Assembly: GCF_000614585.1 (NCBI RefSeq)
Contig: NZ_BAKX01000002.1
Coordinates: 124,001-188,000, forward strand
Length of the DNA: 64,000 bases
DNA from: Porphyromonas gingivicanis JCM 15907
GTDB taxonomy: Bacteria > Bacteroidota > Bacteroidia > Bacteroidales > Porphyromonadaceae
Direction of reading: 5' to 3'
A program made the translations under genes and the position numbers. This document shows, in pieces, positions 37,569 to 46,624 of the stretch (within the stretch, counting starts at the first letter, position 1; every line of letters begins with the position of its first letter). Under the pieces are notes generated by a model. That model worked only from the letters and a program-made list of their open reading frames with translations. It made no database searches and was not told the origin of the DNA.

Positions 37569-39386
37569 TTAGAGGATTATTTTGTGGGTTACGTAGTTGC
37601 CTTCTTCCTCATCGTAAGCAATGAGGATGTAGCTCTGTGCAGGTAAGACAATTGAGGTGGGAGTATGGGGTTCGATGCGTTGCTCTCTAATAGTATTGCC
37701 GTCAAGGGAGAAGAGGTGTACTTGGCACTTCTTCTGAGCCGTTAGTTCGATGCCTTCTCCTGTGTAGGCAAGTTGGATAAGTTCGGAGTTGAGAATGGGT
37801 TGCACCGCATCGTCAAGCGGATTTTCTTTTGCTAAAATAGGGAAAATGACCATCTCTCCTGAGGCAAAGTCTTTGCCCATAAAGCCAAACACCGTAAGGC
37901 GGCTTTGAGGGATTGTTTTATTGCGGAGGAAAAGGTGCGGATAGATGTTTTGTGCCGCAAGAAGGTCGCCGTTCTTATCCTTAAAAGAGAAGCGACGGTT
38001 GGGAGCTGGAATAAAGGGAGTTGTAGTGTTGCTAATCGCTTCGGAGATATAAACCGCTTGGAGCGATAGGCACAGCCCGTGGAGTTGTTCCTTGATAGGG
38101 GCTAACTCTTTGAACTCTTTGCAAGTGAAGTTGATAAGGCTCCAGTCGGCTTCCGTTTCCTTGATTTTGGGTGTAGTGTCGAGTACAAAAGCGAGGTTGT
38201 TATCTTGGCGCACTAACTGCCCCCTAATAGATTGTACTGCTTTTTTCTTTAGAGGTAAATCTTTTGCTATGGGTAGGTAGTAAAGAGGGTCATTGAGCAT
38301 AATGCCCGCTTCCCCTTGTATTAACCAATGTTGATTGCATAGCGGTATCGAGAAGTTGAGATACAAATCATCTTTTTCGGGAGTTATTTCGTAAAACTCG
38401 CCTACATTGCCTTTCTTCAGTTCTTTGAGCGACTGTATCTTTTTGTAGGGGCGTACCCAGAAGTCCATCTTATAACTTGCAATACCAGGGTAGGGTTTAT
38501 TTGAGGTAATATCGACAAATTGCAGTTCGAGACTATGCTTACCTTCGCTGAGATTGTCGAAAATGGCACTGTGCCCCTCGATTTCATCGTTAAGATGCTT
38601 TATGTCTACTTTTTGATCATTATCGAGTGTTACTGTCATATAGGTGGTAGAGCTGTAGTAAGGCTCTGGAGTAGACCCCCATAGTATCCAACTTGCTCCA
38701 CTGATTTGTGGCTTTACTTCGAGGCGAGTTTGGGTAGTTTCATAACCATTGACAATGCCTTCTGGGCGTATGTCCCAAGCTGCATCTACGCCCGTCTCGT
38801 AAGGATAGAAGCAAAGGTCGTCTATAAGAATGCGAAAGCCTGAGCCCAGTCTTCTTTCATCTTGACTTTGATAGCGTATCCGGAAGCGGAATGGACGATT
38901 GTCCATATCGGGAGCTTCAATGGTGATTACCGAGGGGAAGAGATCTAATGTGAACAATGCAGAGTTAGCTTTCTGCCAAGTTTTTCCATCATCGTAACTA
39001 AGTTCGTATATCCAAGCGGTATTATCTTTTGAAATAACGCCGTCCATCCCCGAAGTAGCAAGTACAAAAGAGATTTGACTGGCAGGGATATTGTCGAGTA
39101 GTTCAAAGGTGGTAGGAATACCATTGAGAGACCCTGCGACCAACTCCAGAGCTTTTTGTCCTGAAGGTATGCGTTTTAGCTTATTTTCTGCTATGGTAGC
39201 GTTGCAGAGTTTCCATCGATAGCCCTCGATATTTATGATTTCTTCGTTTAAGTCGTTCTTGCTCCACGTCTCAAAGCTCGTGTGAAAGAATGGGGTGGGA
39301 GGGACTACTTGTTCTTGCGCCACACAGAGATTGCCCATAGGTAGCGCAAAGGCAGAGAGAAATAATGTGTGTAATAGATGTTTCAT
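37569..39386 (-). CDS. Large exported protein with adhesin-like N-terminal domain and probable T9SS sorting domain
   Basis: A 605-residue protein with a signal peptide ending near LCVAQE. The N-terminal 200 residues resemble a cleaved-adhesin/jellyroll domain (FFHTSFETWS, AWIYELSYDDGKTWQKA, FRILIDDLCFYP). The middle (about 200-330) holds a chitobiase-like domain (ASWILWGSTPEPYYSST) and the part around 335-480 may be an OB-type domain (LKKGNVGEFYEI). The end (HLFSLDGNTIREQRIEPH to YVTHKIIL) has the spacing of a T9SS sorting domain. It is the middle gene of an operon, 13 bp after the lipoprotein gene and 17 bp before the delta-60 gene. The role is unknown; an adhesin or glycan-binding role is a guess from fold resemblance. 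Confidence 0.75.
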   Translation of the reverse strand: MKHLLHTLFLSAFALPMGNLCVAQEQVVPPTPFFHTSFETWSKNDLNEEIINIEGYRWKLCNATIAENKLKRIPSGQKALELVAGSLNGIPTTFELLDNIPASQISFVLATSGMDGVISKDNTAWIYELSYDDGKTWQKANSALFTLDLFPSVITIEAPDMDNRPFRFRIRYQSQDERRLGSGFRILIDDLCFYPYETGVDAAWDIRPEGIVNGYETTQTRLEVKPQISGASWILWGSTPEPYYSSTTYMTVTLDNDQKVDIKHLNDEIEGHSAIFDNLSEGKHSLELQFVDITSNKPYPGIASYKMDFWVRPYKKIQSLKELKKGNVGEFYEITPEKDDLYLNFSIPLCNQHWLIQGEAGIMLNDPLYYLPIAKDLPLKKKAVQSIRGQLVRQDNNLAFVLDTTPKIKETEADWSLINFTCKEFKELAPIKEQLHGLCLSLQAVYISEAISNTTTPFIPAPNRRFSFKDKNGDLLAAQNIYPHLFLRNKTIPQSRLTVFGFMGKDFASGEMVIFPILAKENPLDDAVQPILNSELIQLAYTGEGIELTAQKKCQVHLFSLDGNTIREQRIEPHTPTSIVLPAQSYILIAYDEEEGNYVTHKIIL

Positions 39387-39399
39387 CGTTTATATGTAT

Positions 39400-39978
39400 T
39401 TATTGTAGTTCAATATCTTTTCTGAATGCCCATAGCAGTTTGTACTCGCTCTTTTTAGGGTCGTTGTCATTGTCTATCAGGGAAACGGCTATGAGTGTAT
39501 CTTCTGCGGAGGGAGAGGAGAGCTGTTTATCTTCGTAAACGGTACGTCCATCTTTAGAAATGCCTATCGGACGGTAGTGATAGAGTAGCCAAGGGCTTAT
39601 CATTGTAGTGTACACCTCTCTGCTTTTCATAAAAAGATTGATGCGATCTACCGAGTTACCTCGTCCCGAGTAGGCTACTGTATGACAAGGGGCTAAGTCG
39701 CCCGAAGGGGTTAGTATGTAGGAGATGGCTATCCACAGTTCGTCGCTCTCTACCTGTTCAGGTATCTTTACCGCAGGACGGCGATGGGGCTGGGCTATTT
39801 CGAAGGCACGCAACTCGTCAAGAGTTCCTCCGATTTTAGTGAAGATTTGGCATGGTAGTTGGGGAGGGGTTTGTGGGTTGTTCCCATTGTTGGGGATTTG
39901 TTTGCGACAACTGCTTAGCACTCCGAGCGAGAGTACCAGTAGGGAATAAAGAAATAGTTTAAGCCGTTTTGTACACAT
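39400..39978 (-). CDS. Putative lipoprotein, first gene of a T9SS-cargo operon
   Basis: A 192-residue protein with the lipobox VLSSC (Cys24) followed by a Pro/Asn/Gln-rich linker (NNGNNPQTPPQ) of the kind that tethers surface lipoproteins. The rest shows no recognised domain. The gene starts an operon with two T9SS cargo genes downstream (gaps of 13 and 17 bp), so it may serve as a membrane partner for them. The 780-bp gap upstream holds a degenerate direct repeat and presumably the promoter, which I could not define. Confidence 0.72.
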   Translation of the reverse strand: MCTKRLKLFLYSLLVLSLGVLSSCRKQIPNNGNNPQTPPQLPCQIFTKIGGTLDELRAFEIAQPHRRPAVKIPEQVESDELWIAISYILTPSGDLAPCHTVAYSGRGNSVDRINLFMKSREVYTTMISPWLLYHYRPIGISKDGRTVYEDKQLSSPSAEDTLIAVSLIDNDNDPKKSEYKLLWAFRKDIELQ

Positions 39979-40035
39979 ATCTGATGTTATTGGTTCTTTC
40001 TCTCTCTTTCTAATAGCCTACTCTCTCATAGTCGA

Positions 40036-40130
40036 GTTCGATACCTTCTGCTATGGGAGGGGTACTGGGCAATTAACTTTTGTTGTATGGCTCTATTATC
40101 CGTTCTATACCTTCTACTACGGGAGGGGGA
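40036..40130. repeat. Imperfect 29-bp direct repeat upstream of the lipoprotein operon
   Basis: Copies at 40036-40064 and 40102-40130 differ at 4 of 29 positions. Both contain ATACCTTCT and GGGAGGGG and are spaced 66 bp apart. They lie in the leader region of the minus-strand operon that starts at 39978. Confidence 0.6.
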
Positions 40131-40668
40131 TACCCTCGTTTTTAGTAAATATCTTTCCACTGTTTCTTCTTGATACCCCTCTCCTTAATCGACTTTGGGC
40201 AGTGCTTATTGCGAATAGCTCTGCGATGCTCCCTCTTAAAGGTTAGCTATTATGGAATGTTTTCTTCTTTTTTTAATAAATATTTTCCTAATGTCCTGTC
40301 AAATAGGACTGATGTTTTTATGAATAAAAGTATTCATTACCTCGATAGAGGTTTATTCAAAGACATCGAAGTAAAAAAGCGATGTATTGGATATGTTTAA
40401 CTGAAATCGACTGCAATTTAGTTATAAAATACAAAACAAGCAAGGGTTTTCTTTGACATATGTGAAGTATATGTCAGGTGTTTACACTTGTTATTTTGTA
40501 AATGAATGGAAGAGATAGGAGGATATTGGGGAATGCTGGGCGGCTTTTTTGTAGATTTCAGACTTTTTAGCGAGTGCTTTATAGCCTACTCAAGCAGGAG
40601 ATAGTTTTTGATATAGTTGCAAAGCGCTCTTTTATCCTATAAGTGGGGAGAAAGAGGACAAAAGAGAA
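40131..40668. other. Gene-less stretch between the pnp terminator and the lipoprotein operon
   Basis: No credible gene was seen. The stretch contains an 8-bp inverted repeat (TGACATAT 40454-40461 / ATATGTCA 40469-40476) that could be an operator or a small hairpin. Confidence 0.5.
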
Positions 40669-40704
40669 AGCCCCTTCTCCTTGATAGAACAAGAGAAAGG
40701 GCTT
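40669..40704 (-). terminator. Terminator of pnp
   Basis: On the minus strand AAGCCC plus CTTTCTC pair across a loop with GAGAAG plus GGGCTT, followed by TCTCTTTT. It lies about 55 bp past the pnp stop. Confidence 0.8.
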
Positions 40705-40756
40705 CGATGGGTAAAAGACCATTTAACGGTCTCAGTAGATTTACTCTTGAGAGAAA

Positions 40757-42952
40757 CTATTCTCTGCGACGGCGTTCGCCACGCTCACCCTCCTCACGAC
40801 GGCGAGGACGGCGTTCTGGCTCAACATAGTCAGCAGGTTTTTCACGCAACGAGCGACGAGAAAGTTTGAATTTACCCGTCTTGGGGTCAATCTCCAAGAG
40901 TTGTATCTTAACGTTATCTCCTTCGTGTAAATTGGTGTCTTCGATTTTTTCGAAACGCTTCCAATCTATTTCACTAATATGGAGTAACCCTTCTTTGCCA
41001 GGGAGAAACTCTACAAAGCATCCATAAGGCATAACGGAGGTAATCTTACCTTCATATACTTCGCCTACTTCGGGTAATGCCACAATACCTTTAATCATTG
41101 CCATAGCTACATCTAAAGCCTCCTTGTTGGCACTGGAGATTTCTACATGGCCTTCGCCCTCAACCTCCTCAATGCTTACCACAGCACCACTCTTTTCTTG
41201 AATACCTTGGATAATCTTACCTCCAGGACCGATAATAGCTCCAATAAATTCTTTAGGTACACGCAATCGCTCAATGCGAGGAGCTTGTGGCTTCAGGTCG
41301 GGACGGACAGCAGGCATAGCCTCTTCGATTTTACCAAGAATATGCATACGGCCATCGCGAGCCTGACGAAGTGCGTTCTCTAAGATTTCATAGCTGAGTC
41401 CATCTACCTTGATGTCCATCTGAGTAGCAGTGATACCATCTCGTGTCCCTGTTACCTTGAAGTCCATATCTCCGAGGTGGTCTTCGTCTCCGAGGATATC
41501 TGAGAGGATAGCATAGTTGGTACCCTTATTTTCGCTGATAAGCCCCATGGCGATACCCGATACGGGTTTCTTGATTTGCACCCCAGCATCCATAAGAGCC
41601 AGTGTACCAGCACAAACAGTGGCCATAGAGGAAGAGCCGTTCGACTCCAATATGTCGCTAATAACACGTACTACATAGGGGCAATCTTGGGGGATCATAC
41701 GTTTGAGTGCACGGAATGCCAAGTTACCATGTCCAATCTCGCGACGACCAGTGGCACGTTGGGGACGAGCTTCGCCTGTAGAGAAGGGAGGAAAGTTGTA
41801 GTGTAAGAGGAAACGCTCCTTAGTACGATAGAGTACATCGTCTACGAGTTTTTCATCAGCTTTTGTGCCCAAGGTAACCGTGGTCAAAGATTGGGTCTCT
41901 CCACGTGTGAAGATAGCCGATCCATGTGGCATAGGAAGACAGTCGGTTTCAATCCATATAGGACGAATTTCCGTAGTTTTACGACCGTCAAGACGTTTAC
42001 CTTCGTCCAAAATAGCGCGACGCATAGCTTCCTTTTCCACATCGTGGTAGTAGCGGGCTATCATGGTCTTTTTGAGAGCTAATTCCTCTTCGGTGAATTG
42101 TGCCTTGTATTCCTCTACCAAGTTTTTGAAAGCCTCGGCACGAGCGTGTTTGTCGGTACCGCTTGTGGCAATGGCGTAGGCCTTTGCATAGCACTTGTCG
42201 TGTACATCTTTGCGTAGCTCTTCGTCATTTTCTTCATGACAGTAAGCGCGTTTTTCCAATTTGCCTACTGCGGCAGAGAGTTCTAACTGAGCTTGGCATT
42301 GTTTTTTTATCGCTTCGTGGGCTACTTTGATAGCTTCGAGCATGTCGCTCTCTTGTACTTCGTCCATCTCACCTTCAACCATCATGATGTTATCCATCGT
42401 AGCGGCTACCATCATGTCGATGTCAGCGTTTTCCAACTGTTCAAAAGTAGGGTTAATGATAATCTTACCATCTACGCGAGCCACACGTACCTCACTGATA
42501 GGGCCTTCGAAAGGGATGTCCGAAACGGCAAGTGCAGCAGAAGCTGCTAAGCCAGCCAAAGCATCGGGGATATCTACACCATCGGCAGAGAAAAGCGTGA
42601 TGCTAACAAATACCTCTGCGTGGTAATCTGAGGGGAAGAGGGGGCGCAAGGCTCTATCTACCAAACGGCTGGTCAATATCTCATAGTCAGAAGCCTTTCC
42701 TTCTCTCTTGGTGAACCCTCCAGGGAAGCGACCAATAGAAGAGTACTTCTCTTTGTAATCTACTTGAAGCGGCATAAAGTCGCAGTCGGGAGCTGCCTCA
42801 GAAGCAGCACATACAGTAGCGAGCAACACGGTATTGCCCATAGTTACGGTGACAGCACCGTCGGCTTGTTTAGCCAATTTTCCCGTTTCGATCTTGATGG
42901 AACGTCCATCACCAAGATCAATCGTCTTAGTTACGGGTGTTAACATAGTCAT
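40757..42952 (-). CDS. pnp: Polyribonucleotide nucleotidyltransferase (PNPase)
   Basis: An intact 731-residue exoribonuclease that degrades RNA phosphorolytically from the 3' end. Two RNase PH domains flank a helical domain; the second has [19 protein letters not shown]. The KH domain is [19 protein letters not shown] (about 565-620), and the S1 domain is [19 protein letters not shown] (about 630-700). The tail is a low-complexity Arg/Glu stretch ([18 protein letters not shown]), probably for RNA or protein contacts. A -7 element (minus TACCTTTG, 42986-42993) lies 33 bp upstream of the ATG. Confidence 0.97.
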   Translation of the reverse strand: MTMLTPVTKTIDLGDGRSIKIETGKLAKQADGAVTVTMGNTVLLATVCAASEAAPDCDFMPLQVDYKEKYSSIGRFPGGFTKREGKASDYEILTSRLVDRALRPLFPSDYHAEVFVSITLFSADGVDIPDALAGLAASAALAVSDIPFEGPISEVRVARVDGKIIINPTFEQLENADIDMMVAATMDNIMMVEGEMDEVQESDMLEAIKVAHEAIKKQCQAQLELSAAVGKLEKRAYCHEENDEELRKDVHDKCYAKAYAIATSGTDKHARAEAFKNLVEEYKAQFTEEELALKKTMIARYYHDVEKEAMRRAILDEGKRLDGRKTTEIRPIWIETDCLPMPHGSAIFTRGETQSLTTVTLGTKADEKLVDDVLYRTKERFLLHYNFPPFSTGEARPQRATGRREIGHGNLAFRALKRMIPQDCPYVVRVISDILESNGSSSMATVCAGTLALMDAGVQIKKPVSGIAMGLISENKGTNYAILSDILGDEDHLGDMDFKVTGTRDGITATQMDIKVDGLSYEILENALRQARDGRMHILGKIEEAMPAVRPDLKPQAPRIERLRVPKEFIGAIIGPGGKIIQGIQEKSGAVVSIEEVEGEGHVEISSANKEALDVAMAMIKGIVALPEVGEVYEGKITSVMPYGCFVEFLPGKEGLLHISEIDWKRFEKIEDTNLHEGDNVKIQLLEIDPKTGKFKLSRRSLREKPADYVEPERRPRRREEGERGERRRRE

Positions 42953-42985
42953 CTTAAATTATTTTTCTTCTTGAAACATTCTTGA

Positions 42986-42993
42986 CAAAGGTA
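42986..42993 (-). promoter_or_regulatory. -7 promoter element of pnp (TACCTTTG)
   Basis: Minus-strand TACCTTTG matches TAnnTTTG and is placed 33 bp before the start codon. The -33 element is unclear. Confidence 0.55.
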
Positions 42994-43486
42994 CTAAAAA
43001 TCATAGATTTATGGTCATAGGAGCAAAGAGAAAAAGAGCAGATGTATCGCCCCGAAGTTTGCCCCTTTCTCAAATAGGGCAACGCTATCGTTTAGAATCT
43101 GTAGACGTCGATAACGTATTTTGCTACGTGACCGAGTACGATGTTGTTCTATGACACTCAATAATCTCTTGGGAGAGGATTCTCTTTTTCATTGTCAGAA
43201 AGGTGGTCAAAGTCTATATAATTTCTGTATCTATCTATTTCTTTCGACTCTATACTTTGTCCAACGTATTTATGCACAGCATAGAAAGGAACAAAAATCT
43301 TATAAATAAGCCTTCTTTAGATTGGAAGTAATCTCCTCTTTAATCTTAGGCGAACTTTGGTGTAGAAGCCTCTTTTCGCATTCTTGTATGCTTTTGGATA
43401 CTTCTTGTCTTTAGCGAATTTTTTGCAAGGCTTGAGTCTTCGTTTTGCAACCATTAATCCTTTTGCTCGAAAGGGTTAATGGTCTC
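42994..43486. other. Gene-less stretch upstream of pnp
   Basis: One 62-codon open frame (43121-43309) has no family features. The stretch ends with a hairpin (ATTAATCCTTT...AAAGGGTTAAT, 43453-43480) just before the 22-bp repeat array. Confidence 0.5.
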
Positions 43487-43574
43487 GAAAGTTTGCACGG
43501 ATGGTTTGGGTAGTTTACTCGGATGCTTTTGGCGGTTTAGTCGGAGGGTTTCGAAAGTTGAGGTAGATGGTGGC
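43487..43574. repeat. 22-bp tandem repeat array, copy 1 (four degenerate units)
   Basis: Four consecutive 22-bp units (43487, 43509, 43531, 43553) share the core AGTTTGCACGGATGG with growing divergence from left to right. AAAGGGTTAAT (43470-43480) precedes the first unit by exactly 6 bp, as it does at the second array near 53.5 kb. Confidence 0.8.
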
Positions 43575-43649
43575 AGAAGGGTGCGCAAATCACTCTGAAA
43601 AAAAGCCTCTTGCAATGATGGAGGAGCATCTTGCAAGGAGGCTAAAAAG

Positions 43650-43684
43650 AAAAAGCTGTACCCCGATAAAGGATACAGCTTTTT
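43650..43684 (-). terminator. Terminator of the TonB-dependent receptor gene
   Basis: AAAAAGCTGTA (43650-43660) pairs with TACAGCTTTTT (43674-43684). On the minus strand a T-run closes it. It lies 26 bp past the stop. Confidence 0.9.
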
Positions 43685-43709
43685 GTAGTTCGTTTAGATA
43701 AGTAGAGCG

Positions 43710-46388
43710 TTAGAAGTTAACGCGCATACCCATCTGCCAAGTGCGTCCAAAGCCGTACCATACGAGGGCATCTTCGCCTGTACGTACATTGTTGCTATCT
43801 ACCTTAACACCATCGGTAGCATCGGCTATATAGCGAGTATTCAAAAGGTTATTAACTCCTCCGAAGATGGTAGCTGTCATACCCTTATAGAGTTCGAAGC
43901 TGTAGCTTGTAGAGAGGTCTACTAAGGTGTAGTTAGGCATTTGCCAAGCATCGCCGGTGTACACTTCAATTTCGCCACTTGCGTTCTTGCTAAGACGGTT
44001 AGTAGGCTCGAAGTCCGCAAAGTTTTTACCGAAGTAGTTGATGTTACCACGTAGGTGGAGTTTAGAGAATACTTCCCAGTCAAATCCAAAGGCTGCAGTA
44101 AACTGAGCAGAGTTACCTACGTGCACGCCGTTGAGGTTGATTTCGCCTTCGCCCAATTTGGTTTGAGAGTCATCGTACACATCGTAGTAAGTCTTGCCTC
44201 CCCAACGCCAGTCTCCCCAAGAAACCATAGCATTAAGACGCAATTCGTCTACGGGACGAGCTTCTGCCTCCAACTCTACCCCCATGTGTTGAGCATTCAA
44301 ACCACGGAAGTTAAAGTACTGACGATTATCGAGTACACTGGAGCGACGCAAGAAGCGGTCATTCCACTTGGTATAGTAACCGTTCAAGTTAACACGTACA
44401 TACTCATTGGTAAAGCCGTAACCCAACTCGGCAGTGAGAATTTTCTCATTGGTTAGGTGCTTGTTGATTTCGGTAGAGTAGTTGAGGAAGGTCCCTCCGA
44501 AGTGGGGCGCACGTGTGAAGTAACCTGCGTTGATAAATACATTATTGTAGTCAAGGAATTTGTAAGAAGCTCCCGCCTTTACACTAAAGGGCATAAAGTT
44601 TATGCGATCCGAAGCGGCACGATCACGTATCTCAGGAGCTAACTTTTTGGCATTAGCAACGCTGTATCCATCGGGAACGAGGTAGCGGTAACCTTGGTAA
44701 GTAAGAGATCCTGAGAGGAAAGCGTCGAACTCATCGCTGGTGAATTCGCCCTGTGCAAAGGCTCCGCCCCAAAGTACTTCGCCTATGTTGTGGTAGTCGA
44801 AGATGTCGCCCACTTGAAGCGTAGTTTTACCTGCATTTACTTGGCTTTGGAGGAGTTGATTTTGGTAGTTTTTTCCACCCAAAAGGTCGTACACTTGCTT
44901 GTAGTGGTCGCCACGGTAGAAGCGTCCGTCCAAACCAGCTGTAATAGTAAACTGCTCATCAAGACGATTGCGATAGGTAGAGAGGATGCCGTACCACTGG
45001 TGATTGTTTACACTGTTGGCAAGGATAGCCTTAGAGCCGTTGTCCCCTTCGGAGGCATTGGCTGCGAAGATACTTTCCCAGTCTACAAGTCCACTGGGAG
45101 TACGCTTAGCAATAGGGTCAAGTTTACCACGGTATGCTTCGATCCAGTTAGTGTAGCGAACGGTCTTACCTGCTACTTTTTCTACTTTACCATCTACACG
45201 ACGACCTCCTCCGTTAGCGATAGAAGCGTAAACAGCAGTGCTGAGAGAAGAACTTTCGTCTATTCTCCAAAGGTGGTTGAGAGAGAGTTGTGGCTTGTGG
45301 TAATAGTTGTGACGAGCAGAGTATACCCCTCCGTTGAGGTAACCATACTCTAAGTTCATGCGTTCCTTATCGGGGTGTTCGGCATATTGCGCTTGTGTGT
45401 GGCGAGCCGATCTTTGGTTGTGCCATTGAGGTGCACCGAAAGCTGTGAGTGAAACAGTGTGCTCATCGTTGATTTTCTTAGATAGGTTTAAGAAGTAACT
45501 CCAGCCACGGAAGTCGGTTCCTCTAACATAACCATCACCATAAGAGGTAGCTCCAGAGGCAGTAAGAGCCCAACCGTTGTCCATAAGACCTGTAGAAATG
45601 CTAAATCCATGCTTGGCGTATTGGTCGTTACCGATACCGGTGTATACGCTACCGCCTTTCTTAGCATCTATGTTCTTTGTTACGATGTTGATAGTTCCCC
45701 CTACGGAAGAGATACCAAGGCGAGAAGCTCCCAAACCACGTTGTACCTGCACCAAAGAAGATACATCGTTCAATCCTGCCCAGTTACTCCAGTACACACG
45801 TCCGCTTTCCATATCGTTTACGGGTACTCCGTTGATGAGTACACCGAGGTTATTGGTGTCGAACCCACGCATCATAATACGAGAGTCTCCGAAACCACCA
45901 CCCGAACGAGTAACATATACCGAAGGGGTAGACTTAAGAAGCTCTGGGAATTCTGTGTTGAAAGCCTTGCTCTCGATTTGTGCCAGAGAGATGTTAGAAA
46001 CGGGTACGGGTACCTTTCTATCTTTCGGCACGATAGAGGCGATTACTTCTACTTGTCCCAAACTAACAGCATCTTCTGCCAAATAGATCGCACCCAATGA
46101 GTGTGTGCGAGTGGTAGCCGATAACTTATGGGTGTAAGATACATAGCCTACACTTCTGATGGTCAAAGTAGCGTTGCGAGGTACTTCGAGTTTGAAGTTG
46201 CCATCTACATCGGTAGTCGTGCCACGGAGGGTAGCTCCCTGTCCTGTGGTTACAGAAGCTCCGACAATAGGAGTCTTTTGCTCTTTGTCCAATACTCTAC
46301 CCGTAACAAGGGTTTGAGCGTAGGTCCAGCCTATGCTTATGAGTGTCAAAAGCAAAAGGCTAATAAAACGTACTCTGTTTTGTCTCAT
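43710..46388 (-). CDS. TonB-dependent outer-membrane receptor
   Basis: An intact 892-residue receptor. After a signal peptide (ending near GWTYAQ) comes a carboxypeptidase-regulatory-like domain (about 28-105, VTGRVLDKEQKTPIVGASV), then the plug (about 115-235, ELLKSTPSVYVTRSGGGFGDSRIMMRG in outline, VLINGVPVND, SSVGGTINIVTK), then the 22-strand barrel ending with the aromatic C-terminus MGMRVNF. It imports a ligand across the outer membrane using TonB energy. No SusD partner lies beside it, so it is not a classical SusCD pair. The ligand cannot be told from sequence; iron or haem chelates are typical for such stand-alone receptors. Confidence 0.92.
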   Translation of the reverse strand: MRQNRVRFISLLLLTLISIGWTYAQTLVTGRVLDKEQKTPIVGASVTTGQGATLRGTTTDVDGNFKLEVPRNATLTIRSVGYVSYTHKLSATTRTHSLGAIYLAEDAVSLGQVEVIASIVPKDRKVPVPVSNISLAQIESKAFNTEFPELLKSTPSVYVTRSGGGFGDSRIMMRGFDTNNLGVLINGVPVNDMESGRVYWSNWAGLNDVSSLVQVQRGLGASRLGISSVGGTINIVTKNIDAKKGGSVYTGIGNDQYAKHGFSISTGLMDNGWALTASGATSYGDGYVRGTDFRGWSYFLNLSKKINDEHTVSLTAFGAPQWHNQRSARHTQAQYAEHPDKERMNLEYGYLNGGVYSARHNYYHKPQLSLNHLWRIDESSSLSTAVYASIANGGGRRVDGKVEKVAGKTVRYTNWIEAYRGKLDPIAKRTPSGLVDWESIFAANASEGDNGSKAILANSVNNHQWYGILSTYRNRLDEQFTITAGLDGRFYRGDHYKQVYDLLGGKNYQNQLLQSQVNAGKTTLQVGDIFDYHNIGEVLWGGAFAQGEFTSDEFDAFLSGSLTYQGYRYLVPDGYSVANAKKLAPEIRDRAASDRINFMPFSVKAGASYKFLDYNNVFINAGYFTRAPHFGGTFLNYSTEINKHLTNEKILTAELGYGFTNEYVRVNLNGYYTKWNDRFLRRSSVLDNRQYFNFRGLNAQHMGVELEAEARPVDELRLNAMVSWGDWRWGGKTYYDVYDDSQTKLGEGEINLNGVHVGNSAQFTAAFGFDWEVFSKLHLRGNINYFGKNFADFEPTNRLSKNASGEIEVYTGDAWQMPNYTLVDLSTSYSFELYKGMTATIFGGVNNLLNTRYIADATDGVKVDSNNVRTGEDALVWYGFGRTWQMGMRVNF

Positions 46389-46541
46389 AAAAATCCTTTT
46401 TAATTTCTGTTCTCTTAATTATTATCTTCAATACTTACATTTTTCTTTTCGTATTTCGCAGGGTAGGGAGGCTTTTTGTTTTGTGAATAGAGGCGTTGTA
46501 TCCTAAATCTCTTTCGGAGTTTTTTGTGCCTCCCTAAAGCC

Positions 46542-46584
46542 GAAGACTCCCTCCAACACATATGTGAAAGAAGAGGGAGTCTTC
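46542..46584 (-). terminator. Hairpin downstream of secDF
   Basis: GAAGACTCCCTC (46542-46553) pairs with GAGGGAGTCTTC (46573-46584), a 12-bp perfect stem. The T-run is poor on the minus strand, so it may act as a stabilising 3' end. Confidence 0.65.
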
Positions 46585-46624
46585 ATGATAGGGAACTTTA
46601 TTAAGTTATTTTACTGACTGCAAA

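Noticed and set aside
40454-40476. 8-bp inverted repeat TGACATAT/ATATGTCA
   Set aside because: It is short and AT-rich with no neighbouring promoter or gene start; chance is a fair explanation, so it was not called as an operator.
43121-43309. 62-codon plus-strand frame upstream of pnp
   Set aside because: No start signal, no domain, and a composition typical of AT-rich spacer.
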